A DNA stretch of 64,000 nucleotides from Bacillus salacetis (GCF_003581585.1 NZ_QXIR01000006.1:62001-126000), one strand, 5' to 3'; counted from the first letter of the stretch, positions 8,459 to 18,284 are shown. Notes: generated from the sequence alone by a model not told the origin. Translations and numbers: made by a program.

Positions 8459-8883
8459 CTCTGCTAAGATTTTTTTGTCATCAGAAATGCTTGTTATCTG
8501 ATCACGAGAAACATTGTATCGCATGAAAAACAGGTTTTTTTATGGAAATGTTTACCTTGTAACTTACCAAATTCAGCCTATATTGGGTTTGAAATCTATG
8601 AGCCTTAGATACTACGGGAGTTTCAGAGAATTAGAAGAAAGATATTATTCAGAAAGTTATCGTTTTTGGATTATTTTACTAATTTTTTCGGGGTTGAAAG
8701 TGTAAATATACACTTAAAAACGTTGATTTAACGCGGTTTTGGAGGTTTTTTAGTGTAACAGCAATAAGTATAGTGTTACTATACTGTGATAGCTTTGTTA
8801 CAAATATTACAATAGTTTCTTGTAGATTGCAATCAGAAAAATAAGTCCCTGTTCGCCAGAACAGGGACTTATTTAGTGGTTGA
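8459..8883. other. Long intergenic region with palindrome and TGTWAC cluster
   Basis: I see no convincing gene here. An 18-base palindrome (AAGTGTA-AATA-TACACTT, 8698-8715) and several TGTWAC-type hexamers (8754-8759, 8774-8779, about 8816-8833) lie 260-400 bases upstream of the wall hydrolase. TGTWA hexamers recall WalR sites, but the spacing is not the canonical 5 bases, so this is only suggestive. A 63-codon frame at 8514-8705 was rejected. Confidence 0.35.
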
Positions 8884-8950
8884 TGCTTTAGTGCTTTAAA
8901 GCAGTCGGGGACAGTCCCCTGTTACGCTAAAGTAACAGGGGACTGTCCCT
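8884..8950. repeat. REP-like palindrome, copy 2 (double form)
   Basis: Two inverted GGGGAC(A/T)GTCCC blocks around a GTTACGCTAAAGTAAC core, with a TTTAGTGCTTTAAAGCAGTC left arm. The right arm is truncated and ends about 10 bases from the stop codon of the HupE-paralogue fragment. Confidence 0.85.
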
Positions 8951-8959
8951 CCTCTTTGT

Positions 8960-9592
8960 TTAGGTGAACAGGCGAAATGTATGCAGAAGTATTTTTGAGA
9001 ATAGAAAAGCACCTATATTTGTCTCACCTTCATTTTCAGGTGAAGGATTTTCGTCAAGGTCAGTATTAGTACTCTTCCCATCTATGTGATTATTCTCAGT
9101 TGTAATAAGATATTCTGTTACTATTTCCCCGTTCTGAATAATTGCTTGGTTTTGGTGTTTGCCATCGATTTGGTCCAGAAAGATATTATATTCAATGGAG
9201 TACTCATGAATAGGCTCATTAAACTTATACTCTAACGCTATTAACACCATAGGGGCATTCCAGTGTTTGACCAGCTCTATATTAGAAACCTTTCTTACTG
9301 GCTTTTTCTCTCCACTCCTGATTATCAGATTCTCATTAACTATTTTTTCTATAGATTCTTCTGAAAGACGTAATTCTTCCTTCGTTAAGTAACCATTCAT
9401 ATCTTTATCAACGCCAAGGTTTTTACCAACCGACAGTTCAGGTAAGTAAAGATCGTATGTCATCCAATTGTCGTTAACAATTATTACTGAATGTCCAACT
9501 GATTCAGAATATGCCTTAACGTTCATTGAATGCACAAACAATGGAATACAAATCAATAGAGTTATTACCTTTGAAAAAAAAGTTAGCTTCAT
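8960..9592 (-). CDS. HupE N-terminal-domain paralogue, probably truncated
   Basis: The 210-residue product has a signal peptide (about 1-27), then an extracellular domain with a clear EF-hand loop (VDKDMNGYLTKEE) and IEYNIFLDQIDGKHQNQ. It aligns along its length with the N-terminal half of the HupE-like gene just upstream (VDEDQDGYLTENE, VQYNIFL). The HupE membrane domain is absent: the C-terminus ends abruptly in ILLHTFRLFT, about 10 bases from a REP-like element. A duplicate that lost its membrane half is the simplest reading; a free-standing accessory protein is possible. GGAGGGAAAG precedes the ATG. Confidence 0.7.
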   Translation of the reverse strand: MKLTFFSKVITLLICIPLFVHSMNVKAYSESVGHSVIIVNDNWMTYDLYLPELSVGKNLGVDKDMNGYLTKEELRLSEESIEKIVNENLIIRSGEKKPVRKVSNIELVKHWNAPMVLIALEYKFNEPIHEYSIEYNIFLDQIDGKHQNQAIIQNGEIVTEYLITTENNHIDGKSTNTDLDENPSPENEGETNIGAFLFSKILLHTFRLFT

Positions 9593-9729
9593 CCCTTTCC
9601 CTCCTGCAAATAAGTCTACATCTATACATTATTAAAAAGACGTAAACCTACAATGGTTTTTCAGTTAAGAAATCATTAATATTTTCAAAACTTAGAACCT
9701 GCAGAATAAAAATATCAACCTAACTTTTC

Positions 9730-10545
9730 TTAGAGAATTCGTTCGATCAGCCAGTAGAGGCCGCACAGGCTTACTAGTGCCGACGCACTATACATAATCT
9801 GGGTTTGGTATCGCAGTTTCCGCATGTAACAGATGACCGGGAATAGGACGGAGAGTACGGCAATTTGTCCGATTTCCACTCCCAGATTGAATGAAAACAG
9901 CGGCATTGCAAATGAACCTTCCAATTTTCCGGCCAGGAAGTCGGCAAAACCAAAACCATGGATGAAGCCGAAGAGAAGGACGACAAGCCAGCGCCATTTC
10001 AACCCTTCTTCTCCCCTCTTCCTCGCCCAGATGTTTTCAACCGCAACATAGACAATGCTCAGGGCAATAAGCGGTTCGATGATACTGGGAGGGATGATCA
10101 GGATTTTCATGGCAGCCAAGCCCAGTGTTAAGCTGTGTCCTAAAGTGAAGGCCGTCAAAATTTTTACATAATCCTTCACTGAAGCTCTCATCAACAGAAG
10201 CCCCACAATGAAGAGCAGATGGTCGATCCCGCCCCAGATGTGCTTCATCCCAAGGACAAGATAATCTGCGAATCCAGTAGAACCGTTTCCTCCGCTGCCA
10301 TTGTCACTGGATATGGAGGTTGCGGGTTCTTCTTTCTCCTCGCTTTCTACTGTCTCGCTTTTCTCCGTATTACCAGATTCTTTCACTCTATCCTCCTTAA
10401 CTGCAGGTTCCGAAACCGCTTCTGCACCCTCTTCTGTTTTCTGCAGGCTTTCCACACTTCCCTTTACCACCTGTTTGTCAGCCGTAATGACGTACTCATT
10501 TGAAGCTGAACCATCTTGAACTGTCATGAAATTCTGGTGGTTCAT
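9730..10545 (-). CDS. HupE/UreJ membrane domain, 3' part of a frameshifted gene
   Basis: The 271-residue frame carries an acidic linker and six to seven transmembrane segments with the HupE/UreJ_2 motifs GMKHIWGGIDHLLF, FTLGHSLTL and GFIHGFGFADF, whose His residues suggest metal handling. Its first codons (MNHQNF) have no ribosome binding site and overlap the stop of the preceding frame by four bases. Adding one T to the T7 tract on the minus strand (A7 at 10558-10564) restores YNIFFNGIDMNHQNF, which aligns with YNIFLDQIDGKHQNQ in the neighbouring paralogue. It is therefore most likely the second half of one gene, either inactive, phase-variable or a sequencing indel. Confidence 0.75.
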   Translation of the reverse strand: MNHQNFMTVQDGSASNEYVITADKQVVKGSVESLQKTEEGAEAVSEPAVKEDRVKESGNTEKSETVESEEKEEPATSISSDNGSGGNGSTGFADYLVLGMKHIWGGIDHLLFIVGLLLMRASVKDYVKILTAFTLGHSLTLGLAAMKILIIPPSIIEPLIALSIVYVAVENIWARKRGEEGLKWRWLVVLLFGFIHGFGFADFLAGKLEGSFAMPLFSFNLGVEIGQIAVLSVLFPVICYMRKLRYQTQIMYSASALVSLCGLYWLIERIL

Positions 10546-10976
10546 ATCAATGCCGTTAAAAAAATATTATATTGGACCTCGTATTCCGTAACCGGTTTGT
10601 CGAATCCAAATTCCAAATCTATATGGAACATCTGATAGTTCCAACGCTCGGCCATTTCTATTTTATTTATCGTTACAGCCGGCTTTTCACCGCTGCTTGT
10701 GATGAACAGGTTATTCATGACCAGCTGCTGGATGTCTTCCTTTGAACGGTTCACTTCATTCTCCGTCAGATACCCGTCCTGATCTTCATCGACTCCCAGT
10801 AATCCGCCGACCAGATCGGCAAGCAGATATAAATCATAATGGATTACATTCTCTTTAATGGATAACTCTGAGTAGCCAATCGATCCGGAATGAGCTTGTA
10901 CCCCGATCGGCTGGATGATGAAAGACAAACATACTAACAGCAAAACCAGCTTAAAAAATTGAGCAAACTTCTTCAC
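10542..10976 (-). CDS. HupE N-terminal domain, 5' part of a frameshifted gene
   Basis: Translation most likely starts at the GTG at 10976, which follows AAGGGGG and gives a signal peptide (VKKFAQFFKLVLLLVCLSF). The 144-residue piece contains an EF-hand loop (VDEDQDGYLTENE) and ends in YNIFLTALI at the homopolymer described for the downstream half. Longer in-frame starts upstream lack a ribosome binding site. The intact protein would have about 415 residues with an extracellular Ca-binding-like domain followed by the HupE membrane domain. Function in Bacillaceae is unknown; HupE homologues transport nickel or cobalt in other bacteria. Confidence 0.75.
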   Translation of the reverse strand: MKKFAQFFKLVLLLVCLSFIIQPIGVQAHSGSIGYSELSIKENVIHYDLYLLADLVGGLLGVDEDQDGYLTENEVNRSKEDIQQLVMNNLFITSSGEKPAVTINKIEMAERWNYQMFHIDLEFGFDKPVTEYEVQYNIFLTALI

Positions 10977-11182
10977 GTCATTTCCCCCTTGGATTGGTTT
11001 AACACGCTTTATGCTAGGGGATATTTGTAAACCCAAGATGAAGGGTTTATAAAGAAGTGTGAACTTTGTAAATTCCATATTAAGTAAATGTCTAAAACAG
11101 CGAGGTATTTCCAGAGGCGAAACAAATGTAGTGTAAATTTTCTTACAATAAACGACAAAATGATTTTGTTTTTTTATCAAGA

Positions 11183-11212
11183 TTTACATTTTTTAAATAA
11201 TTCACTTACAAT
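11183..11212 (+). promoter_or_regulatory. Candidate sigma-A promoter of the giant LPXTG protein
   Basis: TTTACA (11183-11188) and TACAAT (11207-11212) are separated by 18 bases and lie 45 bases before the start codon. Confidence 0.5.
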
Positions 11213-11256
11213 TTCCTACTATTATTGGAAGGGAATTAGTAAATAAGGAGGGCATT

Positions 11257-14200
11257 ATGAAGAATAGAAGATGGAAAAACTCGTTAAGGAAACTGTTCAT
11301 CTATGTATGTATGGTTTCCATTGTGTTGTCGAATTTCTTGTTGACTGTGTCAGGCAAAGTGTCTGCTGAGGAAGGAACCGTCACGGTGGTTCCCAAAGCC
11401 GAAGCTGAAGAACAGACCGAACCTGCCGGCAATGAGGTTCAAATTGAAACCGATCCGGCAGAAGAAGCAGGTGAAACCCAGCCTGACAATCCGGAAACCG
11501 GGAACGGCACCAGCTCAGAGCCAGTTGCTGAGGAAACAAATGAACCAGTACAGACCGACCCTCCAGCTGAAGAGCCGCAACCCGCTCCTGAAACAGAAAC
11601 AGAAGTCAAGGAAGAACAGCCTTCAACCGAAAATGAAGCTGCTCCAGCTCCAAAAACCCAGCCGGTTGAAAAGATCAGCGAAGCCGAACAGGCGAGCGAG
11701 GCTTCACAAAATGCTGCTCCTGATGCCAACCAAGAAGCAGCACCTGCTGAAGCCGAGCCTGCCGAAGATTATGAAAGTTTCCCTGAGCTTCTAATCACAG
11801 AAATCTCTCCCAACTCCGAGGGAGCAGATGACTATGAGTACTTTGAGCTCTACAACAATTCTACCCAGCCAATGAATCTCGCAAACTATGCTTTCGTCTA
11901 TACATATACAGATGGAAGTTATGCGGACAAACTTTTCTCCGTGCCTGCAACAGTCATTGAGCCGCAGGGAAAGCTTGTTTTTTGGACGAATAAAAACGGA
12001 AAAACCCTTGCTGATTTCAATGCGCACTTCGGTCTTTCCCTGACAAGCGGACAGGTTATAGAAGTCAAAGACCCCAATGCTCCCGGCTTCGCTAACGGGG
12101 GAAACCGCGGATTGACCATCACGGATCATACAGGCAATGAAGTGGTTTCAGCAAATTACCTGCCTGGTGAAACCGGGAATGACGGGACCGTAGTCGAGTA
12201 TAAATATCCTGTAAGCGGGACGGAAATGGCAAGAATGCAGACATTGGCTGCTCCAGTTCCCGGGACTCTTCGTGAAGGACAAGTTCCTGCCTCTCCTGTG
12301 ACGCTCGATGCAATTCCCGAGGATACAGAAGCACCGGCAATAAACCATGAGCCTGTCACAGAAAGCGAGCCATACACGGACATTGCTATTCATGCAGATG
12401 TGACAGATAACATGGCTGTTCCGACAGCAACATTATTTTACAAAAAGGAATCAGATACAGAGTTCAAGAGCCTTGCTATGTCGGGAACTCCTGATGACCT
12501 TACCAGGTTTTATGGTGTCATCCCCGGCAATGAAGCCGATGGGAACATAACCTATTACATCGAGGCGCAAGCCGGAGGACTTACAGAATCAACAGAGCCG
12601 GCAGTGATTTCAGTAGAAATTCCTGAGGAAACGTACAGTGAAAGTGAAATGCTCATCACGGAAATCTCACCTGATTCACAGGGTTCCGATCACTATGAAT
12701 ATTTCGAGATTTATAACAATTCAACACAGCCTATGAACCCTGCAAACTATTCTTTTATTTACCATTATGTTAGCGGTACTTATGAAGATTTGACCCTTCA
12801 GGTCCCTGCAGTCTCGATTGCTCCTCAGGAGACAATGGTTTTCTGGTTTAATTCCCAGAATCTTTCTCTTTCCGACTTTAATACTAAATTTGGCGTGAAT
12901 CTGACGGGAAGTCATGTTCAGGAGTTTTCCGGAACCGGGTTCACTGGATTGGCCAATGGCGGAGACCGCGGTCTGATCATCAAGGATCATGATGGAAATG
13001 AAGTGATTTCTGCAACCTATCTAGGAGGCGAATCCAATAATACAGGAGCAGTCATTCAGTACCTTTATCCTGCAGCAGGAACAGCGATGGAGAAGTTTGC
13101 CGTACTGGCTTCCCCCACTCCCGGCACCTTTGATCCTGCGCAGGTTCCTGTAAATCCTGTTGTGCCAGATAAAAAGCCGGAGGATACAGAAGCCCCTGTC
13201 ATCGCACATTCAGCGGTAGTATCCAGTGAAGCATTTGCACCAATATCCATTGAAGCAACGGTCACTGACAATATGGCCGTTCCATCTGCACAGCTTTTTT
13301 ATAAAAATGAAGCTGATACAGAATTCACTTCAATTGAAATGATGATGGATACGGAAAATGCCGACAGCTTCTCCGCAGAAATCCCAGCCTCGGCTGTTGG
13401 CGGTAATATCACTTATTATATTCAAGCTTCTGACGGTTCGCTTACAAGCCAAACAGAAGAAGTCACTATAGAAGTAAATGTACCGGAAGAAACATACAGC
13501 GACCTTCCGCTGCTGATCACAGAGCTTTCGCCTAACACTGCAGGCGGCGGAACAGATTACTATGAATTCTTTGAACTCTATAACAATACGACTCAGCCGA
13601 TTTCAACTATTAATTACTCATTTGTCTACAAATACACGGATTCCGGAAGCGAAAAGATCTTCCAGGTACCGGAAGTGACAATCGAGCCTCAGGAATCAAT
13701 GGTTTTTTGGTATAACAATGGCGCAAATACCATCGAGGACTTTAATGCTCAATTTGCTTCAGCTCTTACTGCCGAAGAACTTATCCCTTTTAACGATGGT
13801 ATTTTCCCGGGGTTTTCCAATGGCGGAAACCGTGCGCTTATCATCAGGGATAATGAAGGAACTGAAATGGTTTATGCTGATTACTTGGGAAGCGACAATG
13901 ATAATGATGGCGGGGATATTCAGTATAAATTCCCGGCTTCCGGTACAGTGATGGATAAATTCGAAGTCCTTGCTGCCCCTACACCTGGGGCTGTTTCAGG
14001 CGCTCAGGTCCCGGTGACACCGATTGATACGGACCTCATAACTGATGAAGAAGCACCAGAGATCGAACACACACCTGTCACAATGGCAGATGCTTTTGCA
14101 CCGCTTGCCATTGAGGCAACTATTACCGATAATATGGCCGTTCCTGCAGCGACACTTTTTTATAAAAATGAAGAAAGTGAGGACTTCAAGTCCCTTGCCA

Positions 14201-17200
14201 TGACGGCAGGCACCGAGGATCTAAACAGATACTCAGCAGAAATACCAGGGGCGGAAGTAAGTTCAAATCTTATGTATTACATCGAAGCAACCGATGGGAA
14301 TTCTACTATCGAAACGGAACAGCATGAAGTTGCGGTGGATAAGAAAGCCGTGGATTACAGCAAGGTTCCAAGATTCCTTGTGACCGAGATTGTACCTGAT
14401 TCTACGAACGAAGGCACAGCCGACGGGTACGAATTCATTGAAGTGTATAACAATACCGATAAAGACATGAACTTCAAAGATTACAAACTGCAATACCGTT
14501 ATGGAGCAGATACCGCAAGCGATGTCGTATGGGCGTCTGTGCCCGATGACTTTGTGCTCCCTTCACAGGAAACAGTTGTTTTCTGGATCATCAATTCTCA
14601 AAATGGAGACAAGACGGTCGCTGATTTCAACACGAATTATGGGTCAAGCCTGGTTGAAAATGAAGACATTGTCAGGATTTACAGTGACGGTATGGCAAAT
14701 GGAAGCATGAGGGGACTTGTCGTTGCTACAAATGCCAAGGAAGAAATCACTGTTTCCTATTACAATGACCAGACAGGCACCGACGATACCCTGCCTGATA
14801 AGGGAATACTTTATAAGTATCCTGAGGATGGTTCCACGGAATCCGTGAAGGTCAGCGCAGGTGTTGAAGATGCTACTCCCGGTACTGTGGAATCCTTCCA
14901 GGTTCCTGGAACTCCTGTCCATATCGAAGCCGACACGGTCGATCCGGTTATCGAGAACAAAACAAGTGTGTCAGAAGTACAGCAGACAGATGATATTTTG
15001 ATTGAAGCAGCAGCTTTGGACAACGCAGAAGTCAAATCTGTCAGACTTTTCTTCCGTACAAACGGTGAAACCGAATTTCAGGAAGTGCTGCTTCCACTTA
15101 ACCCGGAAACACACTTATATGACAACACAATCTATGCTGCTGACTTGATTGGAAAAAGCAGCCTTGAATATTACTTCATGGTTTCTGATGGATTCAATGA
15201 AGTCACCAGCAACAATTACACAATTGATATCGAGAACAATCTGGATGATGCAGATCTTCGCTTGAATTTGGAGAATCAGGAGATCGTTTCAGGCATAAAG
15301 GTGCTTAAAGGGACATCGAAAGAGGACTTTGCTAAGGATGTCCAATTATTCATCGATGACATTAAAGTCCAAAGCAGCAGCTACAATGCCTTGGAAAATG
15401 AAGCTTATCTTGCCCTTGAAGTAAACGGATTGAATACCTATTTCCAAAATGCTGTCACAATGGGCGAGGACATCCTTTACCTTATGGATAAAGACTGGCT
15501 GACTCATTGGAAAACCTTTACGATTCCAGTAGAAGCGGACAGATTGCAGATCGGCGAAAACGTCATCACGGTCCGCGCTGGCAACAAAGCCTCCCCATTC
15601 CAATTGGAGGAAGATGAAGAGAACCGCGATGATTACAATTTGAGAAACGTCAGGTTGATTTTAGCTGATGGAACAGTGATCAGGGACGCGGCCAAAAACG
15701 ATCCCTCTCAAGTCTTTGATATGGGTGATGATGGCACGTATCGTCCTTTTGAGGATTTCACTTTCACCTTGACTGACGAGCATGCTCGATCAAAAGCATT
15801 TGCCTGGGATACCACGACTGTTGCAGACGGCAGTCATACAGTTAAAGCCGCAGATAATGATGAAGAAGTGCAGACTATTGTCCAAGTGGATAATACCGCT
15901 CCTGAAATCACGTCGAATATTGAAGACAATAAGTCGTACAAGGGTGCTTTTACAATCGACGCGGATGCAGTCGATGCAATTGCGGGCGTCGAGTCGCTTC
16001 AGGCCATGCTTGATGGAGAAGAAGTCGCCGTTCCATACGAAACATCTTCTTCCCAACTGGCAGCAGGTGAACATGTATTTAAAGTAACCGCTGTTGATAA
16101 TGCAGGAAACAAATCGGAGAAGGTGGATCACTTCTCAGTCAATAATGAAAATCCGGATAAACCTGAATTGATTTCACCTTCAGACGGTGCTTCCACCCCT
16201 GTGGACGGCGACCCTCATTTGAAGGTAAAAGTAACCGACCCAACCGGTGATGATATGGATGTGACGTTCTATGAAGGCTATCAGTATACAGCAGAGAATG
16301 CCGGTTCTGTGAAAGCCTTTAAAAATGTCACGGATACAGAGCCTCCTAACAGGATGGTGCCTGACGGCGAAGAGGCTTTCTCAAACGACGATATTTCATT
16401 GGTATCGGAACTGGATGGCAGCTATCTTACAACGGATTCTTCCACTGGATTCCCTTATCACCGCTTTGATGTGACACTGGATCCTTCCATTGATGAAAGT
16501 GATAAGATGGAATTGGTGTGGAAAGGCCAGTCACTCCAAGGCAGAAAGGTTTCCATGTATGCATGGAACCATGCGAAGAGCAAGTGGATCCTCCAGACCT
16601 ACAAGATTGCAGGCACGGAAGATTTTGAATTGAAGGCGGATATCACTGTTGGTGATTATGCAAAGGATTCCAAGATCAATGTATTGGTACAGGATGAAAT
16701 CCCAAGTTCTCCTGAAGAATATGACTATACATTTGTTTGGATGTCGGATACTCAGTATTATTCAGAGAGCTATCCATACATTTATGATCAGCAGACCAAG
16801 TGGATTGCCCAAATGCGGGATGAGATGAAAATCAAGTATGTCTTTCATACCGGAGATGTAGTCGATGAGGCCGATAAAGTCGAACAGTGGCAGTATGCGG
16901 ATGAATACATGCGCACTCTTGAAGACAGCAATATCCCATATGGTGTGTTGGCAGGGAATCATGATGTCAATCAATTGACCAACGACTATACTGAGTTTAC
17001 TAAGTGGTTCGGTGCAGACCGTTTTGAAGATGAAGACCATTATGGCGGAACTTATAAAAACAACAGAGGACATTATGATTTAATTTCTTCTGAAGGAAAT
17101 GATTTCATTATGCTTTACATGGGCTGGGGCGTCCAGGATGAAGACCTTGAATGGATGGACCAAGTCCTGAAAGAACACCCGAACCGCAAAGCAATCCTGA

Positions 17201-18228
17201 ATTTCCATGAGTACCTGTTAGTATCAGGAAACCGCAGCCCTCTTGGGAACAGGATTTATAACAAGGTTGTCGAGCCTAATGAAAATGTGGTCGCTGTCTT
17301 GAGCGGACATTACCATGACTCCGAGACGTTAATTGATGAAATCGACGATGACGGCGACGGCACGGCAGACCGTGAAGTGTACCAGATGCTTGGCGATTAC
17401 CAGGGCGGGCCTGAAGGCGGCCAGGGTTATCTGAAGCTGATGCACTTCGACCAGGATAACAACAGGGTGATGATCAACACGTATTCTCCTTATCTGGATG
17501 ATTACAATTTCTATGAGCCTGGCGAGTTCCCAGGCAAAGATGAGTTGACCATGCCTATGGATCTCACGGTGGAAGAAAAGCGCGTTGCTACGGATTACTT
17601 CTCTGTCAATGTTTATACAGATGAAGTCATCGGTGAGCAGGAAGCAGTCGAGAACGGCGGCACAGCTGAACTGGTCTGGGAAGGCTTGGATGAAAACGAA
17701 AGCTATTCCTGGTATGTAACAGCTGAAGACCGATTCACCGGCCAGGTTGTTTCTGATATTTGGACATTCACAAAGGGAGTGGATGAGGAAAATCCTCCTG
17801 TTGAGCCGGGTGATCCATCTGATGATGGCGGTGAAGATGATCCAAGCAGCCCTAGAGACCCTTCGGATGGTGGCGGTGAAGATGATCCAGGCAGCCCTTC
17901 TGATGGTGATGAAAATGGCGGCGGCCAGGACCCTGCCGATCATGCCAATGATAATCAGCAGGAAGATAACGAGGATAGCGGTGGTAACGGTGATGGCAAC
18001 GGAGGTACGGATCAGGATTCGTCTGGTGCAGATGACGAAGGTTCCGAGAAAGACGATTCGAATTCTGGTCAGGATAAAAAAGAATCCAATCACGGAATTG
18101 GATCGCTCCTTCCTGACACAGGTACCGCTTACTACCTCTATCTTACTGTCGGAATACTAATCACAACCGCGGCGGCAGCAGGTATGATTTTCATTAGAAG
18201 AAGGAAGAACCAGCTGCAGCATCAATAG
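11257..18228 (+). CDS. Giant wall-anchored protein: four lamin-tail repeats, metallophosphoesterase, LPDTG
   Basis: The 2323-residue product has a signal peptide (about 1-38), a Pro/Glu/Thr/Ala-rich low-complexity region (about 40-172) and four tandem units of about 288 residues (starts near 177, 464, 752 and 1039). Each unit pairs a lamin-tail domain (LLITEISP..YEYFELYNN) with an Ig-like segment (DNMAVP.A.LFYK). Further beta-sandwich modules follow, then a calcineurin-like phosphoesterase (about 1825-2080) with metal motifs WMSDTQ, HTGDVVDE, GNHDVN and SGHYHD. A Gly/Asp/Ser-rich linker leads to the sorting signal LPDTG (2285-2289), a hydrophobic segment and RRRK. It is likely sortase-anchored with an extracellular phosphoesterase; the substrate is unknown. 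A strong terminator follows. Confidence 0.9.
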   Translation: MKNRRWKNSLRKLFIYVCMVSIVLSNFLLTVSGKVSAEEGTVTVVPKAEAEEQTEPAGNEVQIETDPAEEAGETQPDNPETGNGTSSEPVAEETNEPVQTDPPAEEPQPAPETETEVKEEQPSTENEAAPAPKTQPVEKISEAEQASEASQNAAPDANQEAAPAEAEPAEDYESFPELLITEISPNSEGADDYEYFELYNNSTQPMNLANYAFVYTYTDGSYADKLFSVPATVIEPQGKLVFWTNKNGKTLADFNAHFGLSLTSGQVIEVKDPNAPGFANGGNRGLTITDHTGNEVVSANYLPGETGNDGTVVEYKYPVSGTEMARMQTLAAPVPGTLREGQVPASPVTLDAIPEDTEAPAINHEPVTESEPYTDIAIHADVTDNMAVPTATLFYKKESDTEFKSLAMSGTPDDLTRFYGVIPGNEADGNITYYIEAQAGGLTESTEPAVISVEIPEETYSESEMLITEISPDSQGSDHYEYFEIYNNSTQPMNPANYSFIYHYVSGTYEDLTLQVPAVSIAPQETMVFWFNSQNLSLSDFNTKFGVNLTGSHVQEFSGTGFTGLANGGDRGLIIKDHDGNEVISATYLGGESNNTGAVIQYLYPAAGTAMEKFAVLASPTPGTFDPAQVPVNPVVPDKKPEDTEAPVIAHSAVVSSEAFAPISIEATVTDNMAVPSAQLFYKNEADTEFTSIEMMMDTENADSFSAEIPASAVGGNITYYIQASDGSLTSQTEEVTIEVNVPEETYSDLPLLITELSPNTAGGGTDYYEFFELYNNTTQPISTINYSFVYKYTDSGSEKIFQVPEVTIEPQESMVFWYNNGANTIEDFNAQFASALTAEELIPFNDGIFPGFSNGGNRALIIRDNEGTEMVYADYLGSDNDNDGGDIQYKFPASGTVMDKFEVLAAPTPGAVSGAQVPVTPIDTDLITDEEAPEIEHTPVTMADAFAPLAIEATITDNMAVPAATLFYKNEESEDFKSLAMTAGTEDLNRYSAEIPGAEVSSNLMYYIEATDGNSTIETEQHEVAVDKKAVDYSKVPRFLVTEIVPDSTNEGTADGYEFIEVYNNTDKDMNFKDYKLQYRYGADTASDVVWASVPDDFVLPSQETVVFWIINSQNGDKTVADFNTNYGSSLVENEDIVRIYSDGMANGSMRGLVVATNAKEEITVSYYNDQTGTDDTLPDKGILYKYPEDGSTESVKVSAGVEDATPGTVESFQVPGTPVHIEADTVDPVIENKTSVSEVQQTDDILIEAAALDNAEVKSVRLFFRTNGETEFQEVLLPLNPETHLYDNTIYAADLIGKSSLEYYFMVSDGFNEVTSNNYTIDIENNLDDADLRLNLENQEIVSGIKVLKGTSKEDFAKDVQLFIDDIKVQSSSYNALENEAYLALEVNGLNTYFQNAVTMGEDILYLMDKDWLTHWKTFTIPVEADRLQIGENVITVRAGNKASPFQLEEDEENRDDYNLRNVRLILADGTVIRDAAKNDPSQVFDMGDDGTYRPFEDFTFTLTDEHARSKAFAWDTTTVADGSHTVKAADNDEEVQTIVQVDNTAPEITSNIEDNKSYKGAFTIDADAVDAIAGVESLQAMLDGEEVAVPYETSSSQLAAGEHVFKVTAVDNAGNKSEKVDHFSVNNENPDKPELISPSDGASTPVDGDPHLKVKVTDPTGDDMDVTFYEGYQYTAENAGSVKAFKNVTDTEPPNRMVPDGEEAFSNDDISLVSELDGSYLTTDSSTGFPYHRFDVTLDPSIDESDKMELVWKGQSLQGRKVSMYAWNHAKSKWILQTYKIAGTEDFELKADITVGDYAKDSKINVLVQDEIPSSPEEYDYTFVWMSDTQYYSESYPYIYDQQTKWIAQMRDEMKIKYVFHTGDVVDEADKVEQWQYADEYMRTLEDSNIPYGVLAGNHDVNQLTNDYTEFTKWFGADRFEDEDHYGGTYKNNRGHYDLISSEGNDFIMLYMGWGVQDEDLEWMDQVLKEHPNRKAILNFHEYLLVSGNRSPLGNRIYNKVVEPNENVVAVLSGHYHDSETLIDEIDDDGDGTADREVYQMLGDYQGGPEGGQGYLKLMHFDQDNNRVMINTYSPYLDDYNFYEPGEFPGKDELTMPMDLTVEEKRVATDYFSVNVYTDEVIGEQEAVENGGTAELVWEGLDENESYSWYVTAEDRFTGQVVSDIWTFTKGVDEENPPVEPGDPSDDGGEDDPSSPRDPSDGGGEDDPGSPSDGDENGGGQDPADHANDNQQEDNEDSGGNGDGNGGTDQDSSGADDEGSEKDDSNSGQDKKESNHGIGSLLPDTGTAYYLYLTVGILITTAAAAGMIFIRRRKNQLQHQ
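11785..15236 (+). repeat. Four tandem lamin-tail/Ig-like units inside the giant gene
   Basis: The units begin near 11788, 12649, 13510 and 14375, giving a period of about 861-865 bases. Each opens with a variant of ITE(I/L)SP and contains an N-G-G-(N/D)-R block. The fourth unit is the most diverged and lacks the DNMAVP box. Confidence 0.8.
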
Positions 18229-18243
18229 ATTGGAAGATTAGCG

Positions 18244-18284
18244 AAAAGCCCCCAGCTCCTCTGTTGAGGAGCTGGGGGCTTTAA
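18244..18284 (+). terminator. Terminator of the giant LPXTG gene
   Basis: A 14-base perfect stem (GCCCCCAGCTCCTC and its complement) with a TGTT loop, followed by TTT. Confidence 0.85.

Noticed and set aside
8514-8705. A 63-codon plus-strand frame in the long gap before the LysM gene.
   Set aside because: No ribosome binding site, no recognisable composition, and it overlaps palindromic regulatory-looking sequence.
17329-18093. A 254-codon minus-strand frame inside the giant LPXTG gene.
   Set aside because: It mirrors the biased Asp/Gly/Ser codons of the sense gene and encodes a low-complexity Ile/Thr/Arg protein; antisense artefact.
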